From: Streptomyces sp. ISL-87
Lineage (GTDB): Bacteria; Actinomycetota; Actinomycetes; Streptomycetales; Streptomycetaceae
Assembly (NCBI RefSeq): GCF_018614095.1
Contig: NZ_JAGGOY010000043.1
Location: 70,286 to 134,285 of the forward strand
Direction of reading: 5' to 3'
Length of the DNA stretch: 64,000 nt
The stretch's first letter is position 1, and each line of letters starts with the position of its first letter. The notes under the pieces were generated by a model. It saw only the letters and a program-made list of their open reading frames with translations. It searched no databases and was not told the origin of the DNA. Shown piece by piece: positions 15,561 through 23,406 of the stretch. The translations under genes were made by a program, and so were the position numbers.

Positions 15561-15635
15561 GCCCGCTTAGGCAAATTTGGTAAAGCCGCCCGGCTCAGAC
15601 CCGGGAGTTTCCGAGTTCGAGTCTCGGAGCGGGTA
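15561..15635 (+). tRNA. tRNA-Leu (CAG) lacking the long variable arm
   Basis: A 75-base cloverleaf: acceptor GCCCGCT/AGCGGGT, D arm GGC...GCC, anticodon stem CCCGG/CCGGG with loop CTCAGAC (anticodon CAG, codon CUG), T arm CCGAGTTCGAGTCTCGG. Bacterial tRNA-Leu normally has a long variable arm; here it is about 5 bases, so charging by leucyl-tRNA synthetase is not certain. Confidence 0.7.
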
Positions 15636-15677
15636 CAGCACCGCATGTGGGACCTCTATGGCATTGCAGTGCCCTCT

Positions 15678-15759
15678 TCTACGAGCTGGCCGCCCATCAG
15701 TAACCCCCGCCCTTGTGGGGCTTGTGCCGAACAGGGTTGTAAGCCCGCCAGCTCGTAGA
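15678..15759 (+). ncRNA. Structured RNA with a 13-bp closing stem
   Basis: TCTACGAGCTGGC (15678-15690) pairs perfectly with GCCAGCTCGTAGA (15747-15759). Inside are GGGCTT/AAGCCC and CCCC/GGGG helices. It has no T loop. It sits between two tRNA-type genes and could be an excised spacer, a regulatory RNA or a tRNA mimic. Confidence 0.4.
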
Positions 15760-15765
15760 TCGCGT

Positions 15766-15872
15766 GAGAGTCCACCTGACCCAACTGGTAGAGGTGCGCG
15801 GTACCGGCCCCGTAAGGGAGATCCGCAAACAATCCGCAGAGATCCCGGTTCGAACCCGGGGGCGGACTCTCA
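15766..15872 (+). tRNA. tRNA-like gene with enlarged anticodon/variable region
   Basis: Acceptor GAGAGTC/GACTCTC (extendable to 10 bp), a good D arm (ACCT...AGGT) and a perfect T arm (CCCGGTTCGAACCCGGG) are present, but the segment between D and T arms is about 30 bases too long and no standard 7-base anticodon loop is found. It may be a class II-like tRNA with a distorted anticodon arm or carry an insertion. Anticodon not assigned. Confidence 0.45.
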
Positions 15873-15876
15873 CCGC

Positions 15877-15949
15877 CTGGTCGTAGTTCAGTTGGTAGAG
15901 CGCCTGGTTTGGGACCAGGAGGCCGCCGGTTCGAGTCCGGCCGACCAGA
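15877..15949 (+). tRNA. tRNA-Pro (TGG)
   Basis: Acceptor CTGGTCG/CGACCAG, anticodon stem CCTGG/CCAGG with loop TTTGGGA, T arm GCCGGTTCGAGTCCGGC. CCA is encoded (15950-15952). Last gene of the cluster, directly before a terminator. Confidence 0.88.
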
Positions 15950-15956
15950 CCACCGC

Positions 15957-15986
15957 AGGCCCCTCCACGGAGGGGCCTTTGTTGTT
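15957..15986 (+). terminator. Terminator after the tRNA cluster
   Basis: The hairpin AGGCCCCTCC-ACG-GAGGGGCCT followed by TTGTTGTT isolates the tRNA transcript from the packaging operon. Confidence 0.85.
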
Positions 15987-16010
15987 ACCGCACACAGGAG
16001 TGATGCATCA
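15984..16010 (+). repeat. Bipartite repeat, copy 1 (GTTACCGCAC ... TGATGCATCA)
   Basis: GTTACCGCAC, a 7-base gap and the palindrome TGATGCATCA immediately precede the start codon at 16011. Related copies are at 35672 and 48738, with single halves at 48698 and 48961. Confidence 0.6.
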
Positions 16011-16169
16011 ATGTACGAGGACCAGGAGCCGGTTGACGGCCCCCGCTTCCGAGCTGCGGACGAGCCCACCAGGGCCAGGCGCAAGGCAAGTTGGCGTCAG
16101 ATGGCCCTAGACGAACTGGATGACCTCGGTGACCTCCTGGATACGAATCTGCCGGGGGTGAGGCTCTGA
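16011..16169 (+). CDS. Small hypothetical protein, 52 aa
   Basis: The first gene of the late block, charged and helical (RARRKASWRQMALDELDDL). It starts right after the bipartite repeat with AGGAG 11 bases upstream, and its stop overlaps the terS ATG by one base (TGATG). Unknown function; a packaging accessory is possible from position. Confidence 0.65.
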   Translation: MYEDQEPVDGPRFRAADEPTRARRKASWRQMALDELDDLGDLLDTNLPGVRL

Positions 16170-16594
16170 TGACACGAGGGCCTGCCCCCAAGGACAACGC
16201 TGTACGCCGCAACGTGCACCAGTACGCCCAGGCCCTTGCCGCCGGCACTCAGGCAGGCCGCGAGCTCCCGAAGGCCCTGGGGATCTCCACAGGCGGAGCC
16301 AAGAGGTTTTGGAAGACCTGGAGCACTGCACCGCAGACATCCGCTTGGACCGAGACCGACTGGGCCGAGTTGGAGTTGACGACCAAGTTGGTTGATGGCC
16401 TCTTTCTCGGAGACCTCAAGCTTGCTGGGGAGATCCGGCAGCGAGTTGCGAAGTGGGGCGCCACTGTCGAAGACAGGGCGAGGCTCCGAATGACTTTCGA
16501 CAAGACCACTGAAGGCGAGTCCGCGGCGCCTTCTGCGCCCGCTCCTGAAGTCGATATGGACGAGGAGCTTTACAGGCTACTCAACGGCACTTAG
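16169..16594 (+). CDS. terS: Terminase small subunit
   Basis: 141 residues, identified by position directly upstream of the large subunit and by an N-terminal helical DNA-binding-like part (PKDNAVRRNVHQYAQALAAG) followed by a helical oligomerisation-like region and an acidic C-terminus. TerS recognises the genome packaging site and recruits the large subunit. Confidence 0.7.
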   Translation: MTRGPAPKDNAVRRNVHQYAQALAAGTQAGRELPKALGISTGGAKRFWKTWSTAPQTSAWTETDWAELELTTKLVDGLFLGDLKLAGEIRQRVAKWGATVEDRARLRMTFDKTTEGESAAPSAPAPEVDMDEELYRLLNGT

Positions 16595-16610
16595 AAGGCG
16601 GGGAGGCCCC

Positions 16611-18229
16611 TTGCAGACAGGCAATCTACCCGCAGGGGTCCCAAGGCCCAACGAGACTCTCGGCTACCAGATTATTCGCTGGTGCCAGAAGTACATTGTC
16701 CAGCCGGATGGCGATCGAGCCGGTGAAAGCTGGCAGTTCACTCCCGAGCAACTTCGGTTTGTGCTGTGGTTCTACAGCATCAAACCCGACGGGGGGTGGA
16801 CCTACTCAGCCGCGACCCTGCGAAGGGCGAAAGGCTGGGGCTTAGCAAGACACCACTTCTCGCGGCGCTCGCAATCGTGGAATTTCTCGGCCCATGCCGA
16901 TTCAGCCACTTCGACTCCTTCGGTCTTCCCGTAGGCAAGGCTGTCCCCCTGCCCGTTGTTCAGATCGGCGCCACGGCGCTTGATCAGACGGATCAGACGC
17001 TAGACATGATTCGGGGCATGCTCTCCGAGTCTCCTGCTGAGGCTGAGTACGGGCTCGACATCGGTAAGTCGATCGTTCAGTTCAAGAGCGGTAAGCCTGG
17101 CTCTATCAAGCCGAAGGCGACTGCCGGCAGGACCAATGAGGGGAATCGCCCGACCTTTGTCCGGGCCCCGGCGGGTTAGTTCTGCTGGGGCCTGGGCATT
17201 GTGTGATTCGCACTCATGGATGAGGTCCACCACTGGGTTTCCAGCAACGGCGGCCCTGATTTCTATCAGACGATTAAGCGCAATATTGAGAAGACGACCA
17301 AGGCCGGGTCTCGATGGGTCTGCACGACCAACGCATACAACCCCAACGAAGATTCTGTAGCTCAGGTCATTCACGAGTCCGACATGGTGACGCAGGGCTA
17401 TTGGCTCTACGACTGCCTTGAAGGCTCGATTGCGGTTGATGATATTCGTGATGAGGTAGCTGTACGTGCGTCCCTGGTGGAGGCTTACGGAGATGCCTCG
17501 TGGGCCGACATCGACGGCCTGACGCGAACAATCCTCTACGACCGCACGACACCTGACAGCACCTATTGCCGCTTCTTCTTCAACCAGATTGCCGAATCTT
17601 CGGACGGCTGGATGAGCAAGAGCGAGTGGGACGCACGTCTGGACGAGGACGATCCGATCAAACTCGGTGATCAGATAGCCATCGGATTCGATGGAAGTGT
17701 CCGAGGAGACTCCACAGGCTTGTGCGGCATTCGAATGCGAGATGCCAAGCTCTTTGTTCTCGACGTGTGGGAGCGCCCAGAGAACGCCCCAGATGACTGG
17801 GAAGTGGATGTTCTGGCAGTAGAGGCCGCGGTTAACCGGGCCTTTGCAGACTATCGAGTTGCTTGGATGTACGCCGATCCGCCGTACTTCCAAGAGGCTA
17901 TCGGCCGTTGGTCCATTGAGCACGGAGACGACACGGTCTTTGAGTTCTGGACCAACAAGCCCACAAGGATGGTTCAGGCCGTGGAGAGGTTCCGTACCGC
18001 CTCCATGGTTGGCGATCTGAAGCACAACGGAGATGCCCGGCTGAGCCGGCACGTCCTCAACGCGGTGACGCGTGAAGTTTCTCAAGGAGTCCTTATTCAG
18101 AAGGACTCCCCGCGGTCCAAAAGGAAGATCGACCTTGCCGTATGCGCCGTGCTCGCCCTGGAAGCGAGAGCAGACGCCATCGCAGATGGCCGTATGCAGA
18201 TTCGGAGGTCACGAGTAGTGGGGTGGTAG
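16611..18229 (+). pseudogene. terL: Terminase large subunit, reading frame interrupted twice
   Basis: ATPase/nuclease that drives DNA packaging. The first frame (16611-16934) ends its similarity at LRRAKGWG. The homologous sequence continues as SKTPLLAALAIVEF in the -1 frame; removing 5 bases (TTAGC or CTTAG near 16843-16848) would give the Walker A form GWGKTPLLAA. A second break follows PTFV: 51 bases (about 17162-17212) with in-frame TAG and TGA precede MDEVHHW, the Walker B region. From 17216 the frame is open to 18229, with the nuclease domain AIGFDGSVRGDSTGL and MYADPPY. Either packaging is dead or an unusual recoding event joins the parts. Confidence 0.8.
17216..18229 (+). CDS. Terminase large subunit, C-terminal ATPase end and nuclease domain
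   Basis: An open 337-codon segment starting with MDEVHHW (Walker B with catalytic Glu), coupling motif region WVCTTNAYNP, then the RNase H-fold nuclease with acidic residues in GFDGSVRGDS and YADPP. If translated alone from ATG 17216 it would lack the Walker A lysine. The start has no good ribosome-binding site. Confidence 0.75.
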   Translation: MDEVHHWVSSNGGPDFYQTIKRNIEKTTKAGSRWVCTTNAYNPNEDSVAQVIHESDMVTQGYWLYDCLEGSIAVDDIRDEVAVRASLVEAYGDASWADIDGLTRTILYDRTTPDSTYCRFFFNQIAESSDGWMSKSEWDARLDEDDPIKLGDQIAIGFDGSVRGDSTGLCGIRMRDAKLFVLDVWERPENAPDDWEVDVLAVEAAVNRAFADYRVAWMYADPPYFQEAIGRWSIEHGDDTVFEFWTNKPTRMVQAVERFRTASMVGDLKHNGDARLSRHVLNAVTREVSQGVLIQKDSPRSKRKIDLAVCAVLALEARADAIADGRMQIRRSRVVGW

Positions 18230-18232
18230 CTA

Positions 18233-19657
18233 TTGGCTGATATCGAAGTTGGGTCTCCACCCATAACACCCTCGGGGTGGGTTGACTGGCTACACAGCAA
18301 GCTACTCCAGCGTAGGACCAAACTACGCTTCTACTCGAATTACTACGACGGCAAGCATCAGAAGATGGTGTTCGCTCAGGCCAAGTACCAGTCTGAGTTT
18401 GGCCGCCTCTTCGACTCCTGGTCGGACAATTTTTGCGGTCTGATCGTGGACTCTGTGAACGAACGTCTTTACATCGACGGCTTCCAAATGACGGATGAGC
18501 CTGGCGGAGACAGGGACGCTCGGGAGATCTGGCAGCGGAACAGGCTCGATGCCGAATCCAACGCGGCCCACCTGGACGCAATGATCCACGGCGTTTCGTA
18601 CGCCATCGTCTGGGCCGACGCTGCCGGCCAACCGGTGATCAGTGTTGAGAGCGCTGAGAACGTGGTTGTCCAGTACAAGCCCGGTAGCCGCTGGGACATC
18701 GAGGCCGCGGCCAAGTTCTACACGGACGACTGGGGCCGCGAGTTCGTCACCCTCTGGTGGAACGGCAAGGTCTACACAGGTACTGGCCTGACAGGGGCCT
18801 GGGGCGACTACAAGGAAGCCCCCAACCCTCTCGGTGTTCCCCCGGTCGTGCCGATTCCCAACCGCTCTCGGCTGACCGGTCCGGCGATCTCAGACCTGAC
18901 GGTGGTCGTGCCCCTGGCTGACGCGATCAACAAGACCGTGGCTGACGCCTTGGTGGCGAGCGAGTACGCGGCATGGCCTCAGAGGTACGTCACTGGCCTT
19001 GAGATCCAGGAGGACGAGCAAGGCCGTCCTATGGAGCCCTACAAGGTAGCCGTGGACAAGCTCCTTCAGGCGGAGAACCCCGATGTGAAGTTCGGCCAGT
19101 TCGAAGCTGCGGACCTCAAGAACTACGTGAATCTGGTCAACATGCTGGTTCAGCACATGGCCTCTATCTCACGTATCCCGTTCCATTACTTCCTTCTCAA
19201 CGGAGGAACGGCGCCATCAGGTGAGAGCATCACGAGCGCGGAGGCCGGACTAATCGCAAAGGCGCGAGAACGCATGCTGCACTTCGGTGAAGCTTGGGAA
19301 CGCGTAATGCGCCTCGCATTCCTGGTTCTAGGCGACAAGCGTTCCGAGGCCCACGGCGCCGAGGTTATCTGGCGCGATCCAGAGAACCGCACCGAAGCCC
19401 AGCACATGGACGCCCTACTCAAGGCAAAGCTTATCGGCGTGCCGAGAGATCAGCTCCTCCTAGATGCCGGCTACACGCCGCAGCAGATCGAGCGCTTCCG
19501 CTCCATGCGGGAGCAAGACGCCAAGGACGCAATGGAACTGGCGAAGAAGTACCCGGCCCCTGTGCCGGAACAGCCTAAGGATTCCAAGTCCGACGAGGAC
19601 GAAGCTCGTAAGGCCCCACAAGGCAACTCGGGGAATGCAGCCCGCAAGGCTGCCTGA
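18233..19657 (+). CDS. Portal protein
   Basis: 474 residues; forms the dodecameric ring at the capsid vertex. The early region KLRFYSNYYDGKHQKMVF and LYIDGFQM, the central PVVPIPNRSRLTG and ISRIPFHYFLLNGGTAPSGE are typical of SPP1 gp6-like portals. TTG start three bases after the terL stop. The C-terminus is charged and low-complexity. Confidence 0.9.
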   Translation: MADIEVGSPPITPSGWVDWLHSKLLQRRTKLRFYSNYYDGKHQKMVFAQAKYQSEFGRLFDSWSDNFCGLIVDSVNERLYIDGFQMTDEPGGDRDAREIWQRNRLDAESNAAHLDAMIHGVSYAIVWADAAGQPVISVESAENVVVQYKPGSRWDIEAAAKFYTDDWGREFVTLWWNGKVYTGTGLTGAWGDYKEAPNPLGVPPVVPIPNRSRLTGPAISDLTVVVPLADAINKTVADALVASEYAAWPQRYVTGLEIQEDEQGRPMEPYKVAVDKLLQAENPDVKFGQFEAADLKNYVNLVNMLVQHMASISRIPFHYFLLNGGTAPSGESITSAEAGLIAKARERMLHFGEAWERVMRLAFLVLGDKRSEAHGAEVIWRDPENRTEAQHMDALLKAKLIGVPRDQLLLDAGYTPQQIERFRSMREQDAKDAMELAKKYPAPVPEQPKDSKSDEDEARKAPQGNSGNAARKAA

Positions 19658-19677
19658 TCCACTACACAACACCGGAC

Positions 19678-19703
19678 GGCTCCCGCAATGGGGGCCTTTT
19701 TTG
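19678..19703 (+). terminator. Terminator-like hairpin between portal and scaffold
   Basis: GGCTCCC-gcaat-GGGGGCC followed by TTTTTT. In the middle of the structural block it may attenuate rather than stop transcription, raising the portal-to-capsid expression difference. Confidence 0.7.
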
Positions 19704-19724
19704 TACCCCGAAATGGGAGACCGC

Positions 19725-20297
19725 ATGGACGATACCACGCAGGAACAGACCAACCAGCAGATCCCTGGCACTCAGGAGAATTTCCCGACCATCGAAAGCC
19801 TGACGGCTGACGTTGAGCGCTGGAAGACCCTCTCCCGCCAGAACGAGCGTAATTACAACGACAGTCGAACCGAACTTGCCTCTCTCAAAGAAGCGTCCAT
19901 GACGGATGCAGAGAAGGCGATTGAGGCCGCGAGGGCGGAGGCGCGCAATGCGGCTCTCTCTGAGGTCGGTACCCGGCTTGTAGACGCAGAGCTTCGTGTC
20001 CAGGCCGCCACCGCTGGCGTGACTCTTCCTAGCCCGGAGTTCCTCAATACCAACGCCTTCCTAGGCGCTGATGGAGCAGTGAACACCGAGGCCATTACGG
20101 CGTTCGTTTCATCTCTCCCCCAGCCGTCCAATACCCCCGACTTTGCCCAGGGGATTGGCCTTGGCCGTCAGGGCGACACCGGCAGTTACGCAGCCGGACA
20201 GATCAGCCGTGACGCCCTTTCCCGTATGTCCCCCCAGGACATCGCTACCGCCCGCAAGGCGGGCAAGCTCGACGCTCTTATGCGGGGGGACCTCTGA
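19725..20297 (+). CDS. Scaffolding protein
   Basis: 190 residues, with a long coiled-coil-rich N-terminal half (SLTADVERWKTLSRQNER, then alanine/glutamate-rich helices) and a basic helical C-terminus, directly before the capsid gene. This matches phage scaffold (DUF4355/GP20-like) proteins. An upstream in-frame ATG at 19713 is less well placed. Confidence 0.8.
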   Translation: MDDTTQEQTNQQIPGTQENFPTIESLTADVERWKTLSRQNERNYNDSRTELASLKEASMTDAEKAIEAARAEARNAALSEVGTRLVDAELRVQAATAGVTLPSPEFLNTNAFLGADGAVNTEAITAFVSSLPQPSNTPDFAQGIGLGRQGDTGSYAAGQISRDALSRMSPQDIATARKAGKLDALMRGDL

Positions 20298-20312
20298 ACT
20301 TTGAGGTAGCCT

Positions 20313-21365
20313 ATGACTTTTATTACTCAGGCCGGTAACAACCCTGGTGCCGGTGTACTACAGGCCGCAGGCGGCCATTTCATTCCCGAGATCTGGACAT
20401 CTCAGCTCCTTGAGAACCTGGATGACAATCTCGTACTCGGATCTCCGGAGATCGTGAACCGCCAGTATGAGGGCGAGTTCCGGCGCGAAGGCGATGTAGT
20501 CCGAATCCCCCACTTCGTTGACACAGTCGTCGACAAGGGAATCGTGAAGTCCTACGGTGCGATCGGTACCGCGGACCGCGCTCAGCTTGAGTACATCAAG
20601 ATGACCGTGGCTAAGGGTTCGTCCTTCCACCTGGAGCTTGACAACCTTCACCAGCTTCAGACCAAGACGGGCATTGACCTGATGAGCAACCTAATTGCTC
20701 AGCGTGCTCGGGTACTGGCGAACACGATGGATTCCCTTATCGCCAAGACCATCCTTGCAGCCGTCGCCGGCAAGGACCTGAACGGCACCGAGGACCGCAA
20801 CGCGACTGTCACCGGTCTCCCCGCTCTGCACGGAACCATTGACAAGATCGTTGATGGTGACTTTGCGGCTCCCCTGGACATCTCCGTCTACGACTTCGTT
20901 GTGTCGATGCTTGAGAAGCTCGACATCAAGGGCGCCCCGCAGGACCGCTTCCTCTTCATCTCCCCGAAGCTTCGTAGCGCGCTTCTGCGTGACCCGAAGT
21001 TCATCGACGCCTCCCACTTCGGTGGAGGCGCAGTGATGCCTACAGGCGTAATCGGCTCCATTCTCGGTGTGCCTGTTCGAGTGGCTAACACTCTCGGTTC
21101 CCACACCCGCCCCAATGACAAGCTCGTCAAGAACCGTCACACCGACTTCAGCACGGTGGACATGTTCATGGGCTCCACTGCTGCGGCATCCCTCATCGTG
21201 CCGTTTGCCGAGATGCAGGCGTACCAGCCAGAGGCCAAGTTCACCAACGCCATCAAGTCCCGCGTGATCTACGACGCGAAGGTCATTCGGCCCGAACAGC
21301 TCGTTGTTGCGACTGGTGTTGAGGCCCTGATCAACGCCCACAACGCGGCGAACAACACGCCATAA
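20313..21365 (+). CDS. Major capsid protein
   Basis: 350 residues with HK97-fold features: N-terminal IPEIWTSQLLENLDDNLVLG, the spine/E-loop area VVRIPHFVDTVVDKGIVKSY, the P-domain helix LIAQRARVLANTMDSLIAK and SPKLRSALLRDPKFI. Position after the scaffold and before the connectors agrees. Confidence 0.92.
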   Translation: MTFITQAGNNPGAGVLQAAGGHFIPEIWTSQLLENLDDNLVLGSPEIVNRQYEGEFRREGDVVRIPHFVDTVVDKGIVKSYGAIGTADRAQLEYIKMTVAKGSSFHLELDNLHQLQTKTGIDLMSNLIAQRARVLANTMDSLIAKTILAAVAGKDLNGTEDRNATVTGLPALHGTIDKIVDGDFAAPLDISVYDFVVSMLEKLDIKGAPQDRFLFISPKLRSALLRDPKFIDASHFGGGAVMPTGVIGSILGVPVRVANTLGSHTRPNDKLVKNRHTDFSTVDMFMGSTAAASLIVPFAEMQAYQPEAKFTNAIKSRVIYDAKVIRPEQLVVATGVEALINAHNAANNTP

Positions 21366-21376
21366 GGAGGCTCCTC

Positions 21377-21964
21377 GTGCCTCTGGCAACCGTTGACGAC
21401 GTGGCCGCCCGTATCGGGCGGCCCGTCGCCGCAGACGAGACCGCTCGCGTCAGCGCCTTCCTCTTGGACGTGACCGGCCTCGTTGAGGACTACTGCGGCC
21501 GAGACATGGACCGGCGGGCAGGGCAGAGCATCACCCTCTACCCGGAGGGTGGCTCAGCCCTTCCCGTCCCCCTTCGATATCAGACCTTCCTCACCGTTGC
21601 CGGCGTCCTGCAGGACGGCCAGGCGGTAACTGACTACCGCTTCAACGGACGGGCTCTTGTACGAGATTCCGACTGGGGAGAGTCCGCGGTGACCCTCACT
21701 GCCTCTTGGGGCTACGAGTCGGTTCCTGCTGCTCTCCGGGCAGTTGCCTGCTCCGAAGTCATCCGCTGGCTAGCTCTCTCCCCTGGCGTGGAGAGTGAGC
21801 GAGTCGGTGAGGTCGAGGTGACGTTCTCCGGTGCCAGTTCGGCACAGACTCTCTCGACCGCGACCAGGACCACGCTCCGCCCCTACCGGCGTCAAGGTGC
21901 TGGCTCCATCACGCTTCGGCGGGAAGGCCCTGCTCTCGACCTGAGGGGGCCCGTTGTTCTCTGA
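21377..21964 (+). CDS. Head-tail adaptor
   Basis: 195 residues from a GTG with AAGGAGG upstream. The helical N-terminus (TVDDVAARIGRPVAADE, FLLDVTGLVEDYCGRDMD) and following beta region resemble SPP1 gp15/HK97 gp6-type connectors that bind below the portal. Confidence 0.82.
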   Translation: MPLATVDDVAARIGRPVAADETARVSAFLLDVTGLVEDYCGRDMDRRAGQSITLYPEGGSALPVPLRYQTFLTVAGVLQDGQAVTDYRFNGRALVRDSDWGESAVTLTASWGYESVPAALRAVACSEVIRWLALSPGVESERVGEVEVTFSGASSAQTLSTATRTTLRPYRRQGAGSITLRREGPALDLRGPVVL

Positions 21965-22277
21965 TCCCGTGGAGGTCTGGCGGACATCCGCGCAGACCAA
22001 GAACGCATACACCTCTCGTCCCGACTGGTCCCAGGCCGTGAAGATCTGGAGCGGCATGGGGGACGTACAGCCGGACAAGGCGTACGAGTCCTACAGCCCA
22101 GCTCGTGACCAGTCCCAGGAACGGCTTACAGCGTTCCTCCCCTATATAGCTGCCGTCGCCTCTGGAGACAGGGTCAAGCATCAAGGCCACATGTACGAGG
22201 TTGACGGAGAGCCGGAGCAGTGGGGGGCAACCTCCCGCCGGCACCTGAAGCTCTCGATCTGGAGGGCCCTCAAGTGA
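21954..22277 (+). CDS. Head-tail stopper-like protein
   Basis: 107 residues, beta-rich (VEVWRTSAQTKNAYTS, GHMYEVDGEPEQW), typical size and place for SPP1 gp16-like stoppers. TTG start overlapping the adaptor gene by 11 bases. Confidence 0.72.
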   Translation: MFSDPVEVWRTSAQTKNAYTSRPDWSQAVKIWSGMGDVQPDKAYESYSPARDQSQERLTAFLPYIAAVASGDRVKHQGHMYEVDGEPEQWGATSRRHLKLSIWRALK

Positions 22278-22636
22278 CTGATTCGCAGAAGGCTCGGACC
22301 AGGCTGACCTTTCGGGCCGGGTGGCAGGCTGAGGCTCTGTCCCTCCCAGGCGTCAGAGACCTTGTGGCTGAGCGCACGGGCGAGCTGCTTCACCGAGCCA
22401 TCACCGACGCCCCCCGCCGTGGACACAATGCGGTCCCATGGAATGCGATCAAGAAGCACCTTGAGGCTTACGTACAGCTCTCCTCCGATGGCTGGTACGG
22501 AAACGTCGTCATCGAGGAGCATCCGCGTGTGCGTCACGCCATGCTCCAGGAAACGGGCTTCACCAGTCCGAAGGGCCGGAAGATTCGCGGCCGTAGGTAC
22601 CTCAAGGGTGCCCTGCTGAAAATGAGGGTGCAATGA
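22274..22636 (+). CDS. Neck/tail-completion protein (HK97 gp10-like)
   Basis: 120 residues from a GTG overlapping the previous stop (GTGA). It has the order of a gp10-like minor protein between stopper and tail terminator, with basic C-terminus (SPKGRKIRGRRYLKGALL). The assignment rests mainly on synteny. Confidence 0.65.
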   Translation: MTDSQKARTRLTFRAGWQAEALSLPGVRDLVAERTGELLHRAITDAPRRGHNAVPWNAIKKHLEAYVQLSSDGWYGNVVIEEHPRVRHAMLQETGFTSPKGRKIRGRRYLKGALLKMRVQ

Positions 22637-23019
22637 GGATCGACGCCATCGAAGTTCTAGTTTCCTATCTCAACTCCCTTGCTGATGTACCTGAAGGATT
22701 GGTCATAGGTGATCTGACTCAGCACGTCACAGGTGAAACCGCGATCTACCTTGAACACATGGGCGGCTTTAGAGTCGTCCGGGATCGTTTGGACCGCGTG
22801 GATGTCGAGTACGGCGTTTACGCACTCGACCGTAAGGAAGCTGTCGATCTCGCACTTCTCGTACGCGAAAAGCTGCTGGAGAGGCTCCCCAACACGGTAG
22901 TTGGCGGCGCCCTGGTTCTGGACGTGGATGAGATCGACTCTCCAAAGTACGACCCTGACGAGTCGTCTCGTGAACACGTCTACTGCGGTCAGGTAGCCGT
23001 CTTCTTCACCGAGTCCTGA
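22633..23019 (+). CDS. Tail terminator protein
   Basis: 128 residues; ATGA overlap with the upstream gene. Helical N-terminus (IDAIEVLVSYLNSLADVP) and the beta elements GFRVVRDRLDRVDVEYGV and VYCGQVAVFF fit the tail terminator fold that caps the tail tube. Confidence 0.75.
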   Translation: MRIDAIEVLVSYLNSLADVPEGLVIGDLTQHVTGETAIYLEHMGGFRVVRDRLDRVDVEYGVYALDRKEAVDLALLVREKLLERLPNTVVGGALVLDVDEIDSPKYDPDESSREHVYCGQVAVFFTES

Positions 23020-23327
23020 GGCAGCCGCACCATCACGTCGTCCTCGGGACCGTTTTGCTGGAATCCCTGGAAGCCGTGCCGGCTGTACCACGCGCCTAGC
23101 TCCTCGTAGCTGAGGCCTCCCGGGCCGGGATCGACACTCAGGAGCAACACGATCCCTTCGGCGTCCGCATCCCGGCATACCTGGCTGAGGATCTCGCTGC
23201 CCAGTCCCATCCCCCTGGCCTCGGCCTGGACCGCCACTTCGGTGATGACGGTCGGTTCATTGCTAGAAGGGCCTGAGATCAAGCTGACGGACGCTAACCC
23301 GCCGTGGAGTACATAGGTCGACTTCAT
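22989..23327 (-). CDS. GNAT acetyltransferase, antisense within the structural operon
   Basis: 112 residues from ATG 23327. The acetyl-CoA loop is VQAEARGMGLGSEILSQV (motif A, here ARGMGLG), followed by LLLSVDPGPGGLSYEELGAW and WYSRHGFQGF (motif B). It is short at the N-terminus compared with typical GNATs. Encoded opposite to the surrounding tail genes and overlapping the tail terminator gene by 31 bases, it looks like a moron expressed in the lysogen. Target unknown. Confidence 0.8.
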   Translation of the reverse strand: MKSTYVLHGGLASVSLISGPSSNEPTVITEVAVQAEARGMGLGSEILSQVCRDADAEGIVLLLSVDPGPGGLSYEELGAWYSRHGFQGFQQNGPEDDVMVRLPQDSVKKTAT

Positions 23328-23362
23328 GGCCACTGACCTTATCCATCGCCGTTTTCCGGCAC

Positions 23363-23388
23363 AAGCCCCCTGTCTGGGGGCTTTTTCT
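23363..23388 (+). terminator. Terminator-like hairpin before the major tail protein
   Basis: AAGCCCCC-tgtc-TGGGGGCTT followed by TTTC. Like the hairpin before the scaffold gene it lies just upstream of a highly expressed structural gene. Confidence 0.65.
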
Positions 23389-23406
23389 ATGCCCTCAGGA
23401 GGCCTC

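Noticed and set aside
14758..15952. tRNA gene as the prophage attachment site
   Set aside because: The tRNAs are internal to the phage; the boundaries are at the split M50 gene, and the integrase is a serine type that does not need tRNA sites.
16107..16340. Minus-strand ORFs opposite terS
   Set aside because: Pure shadow frames of the small terminase gene.
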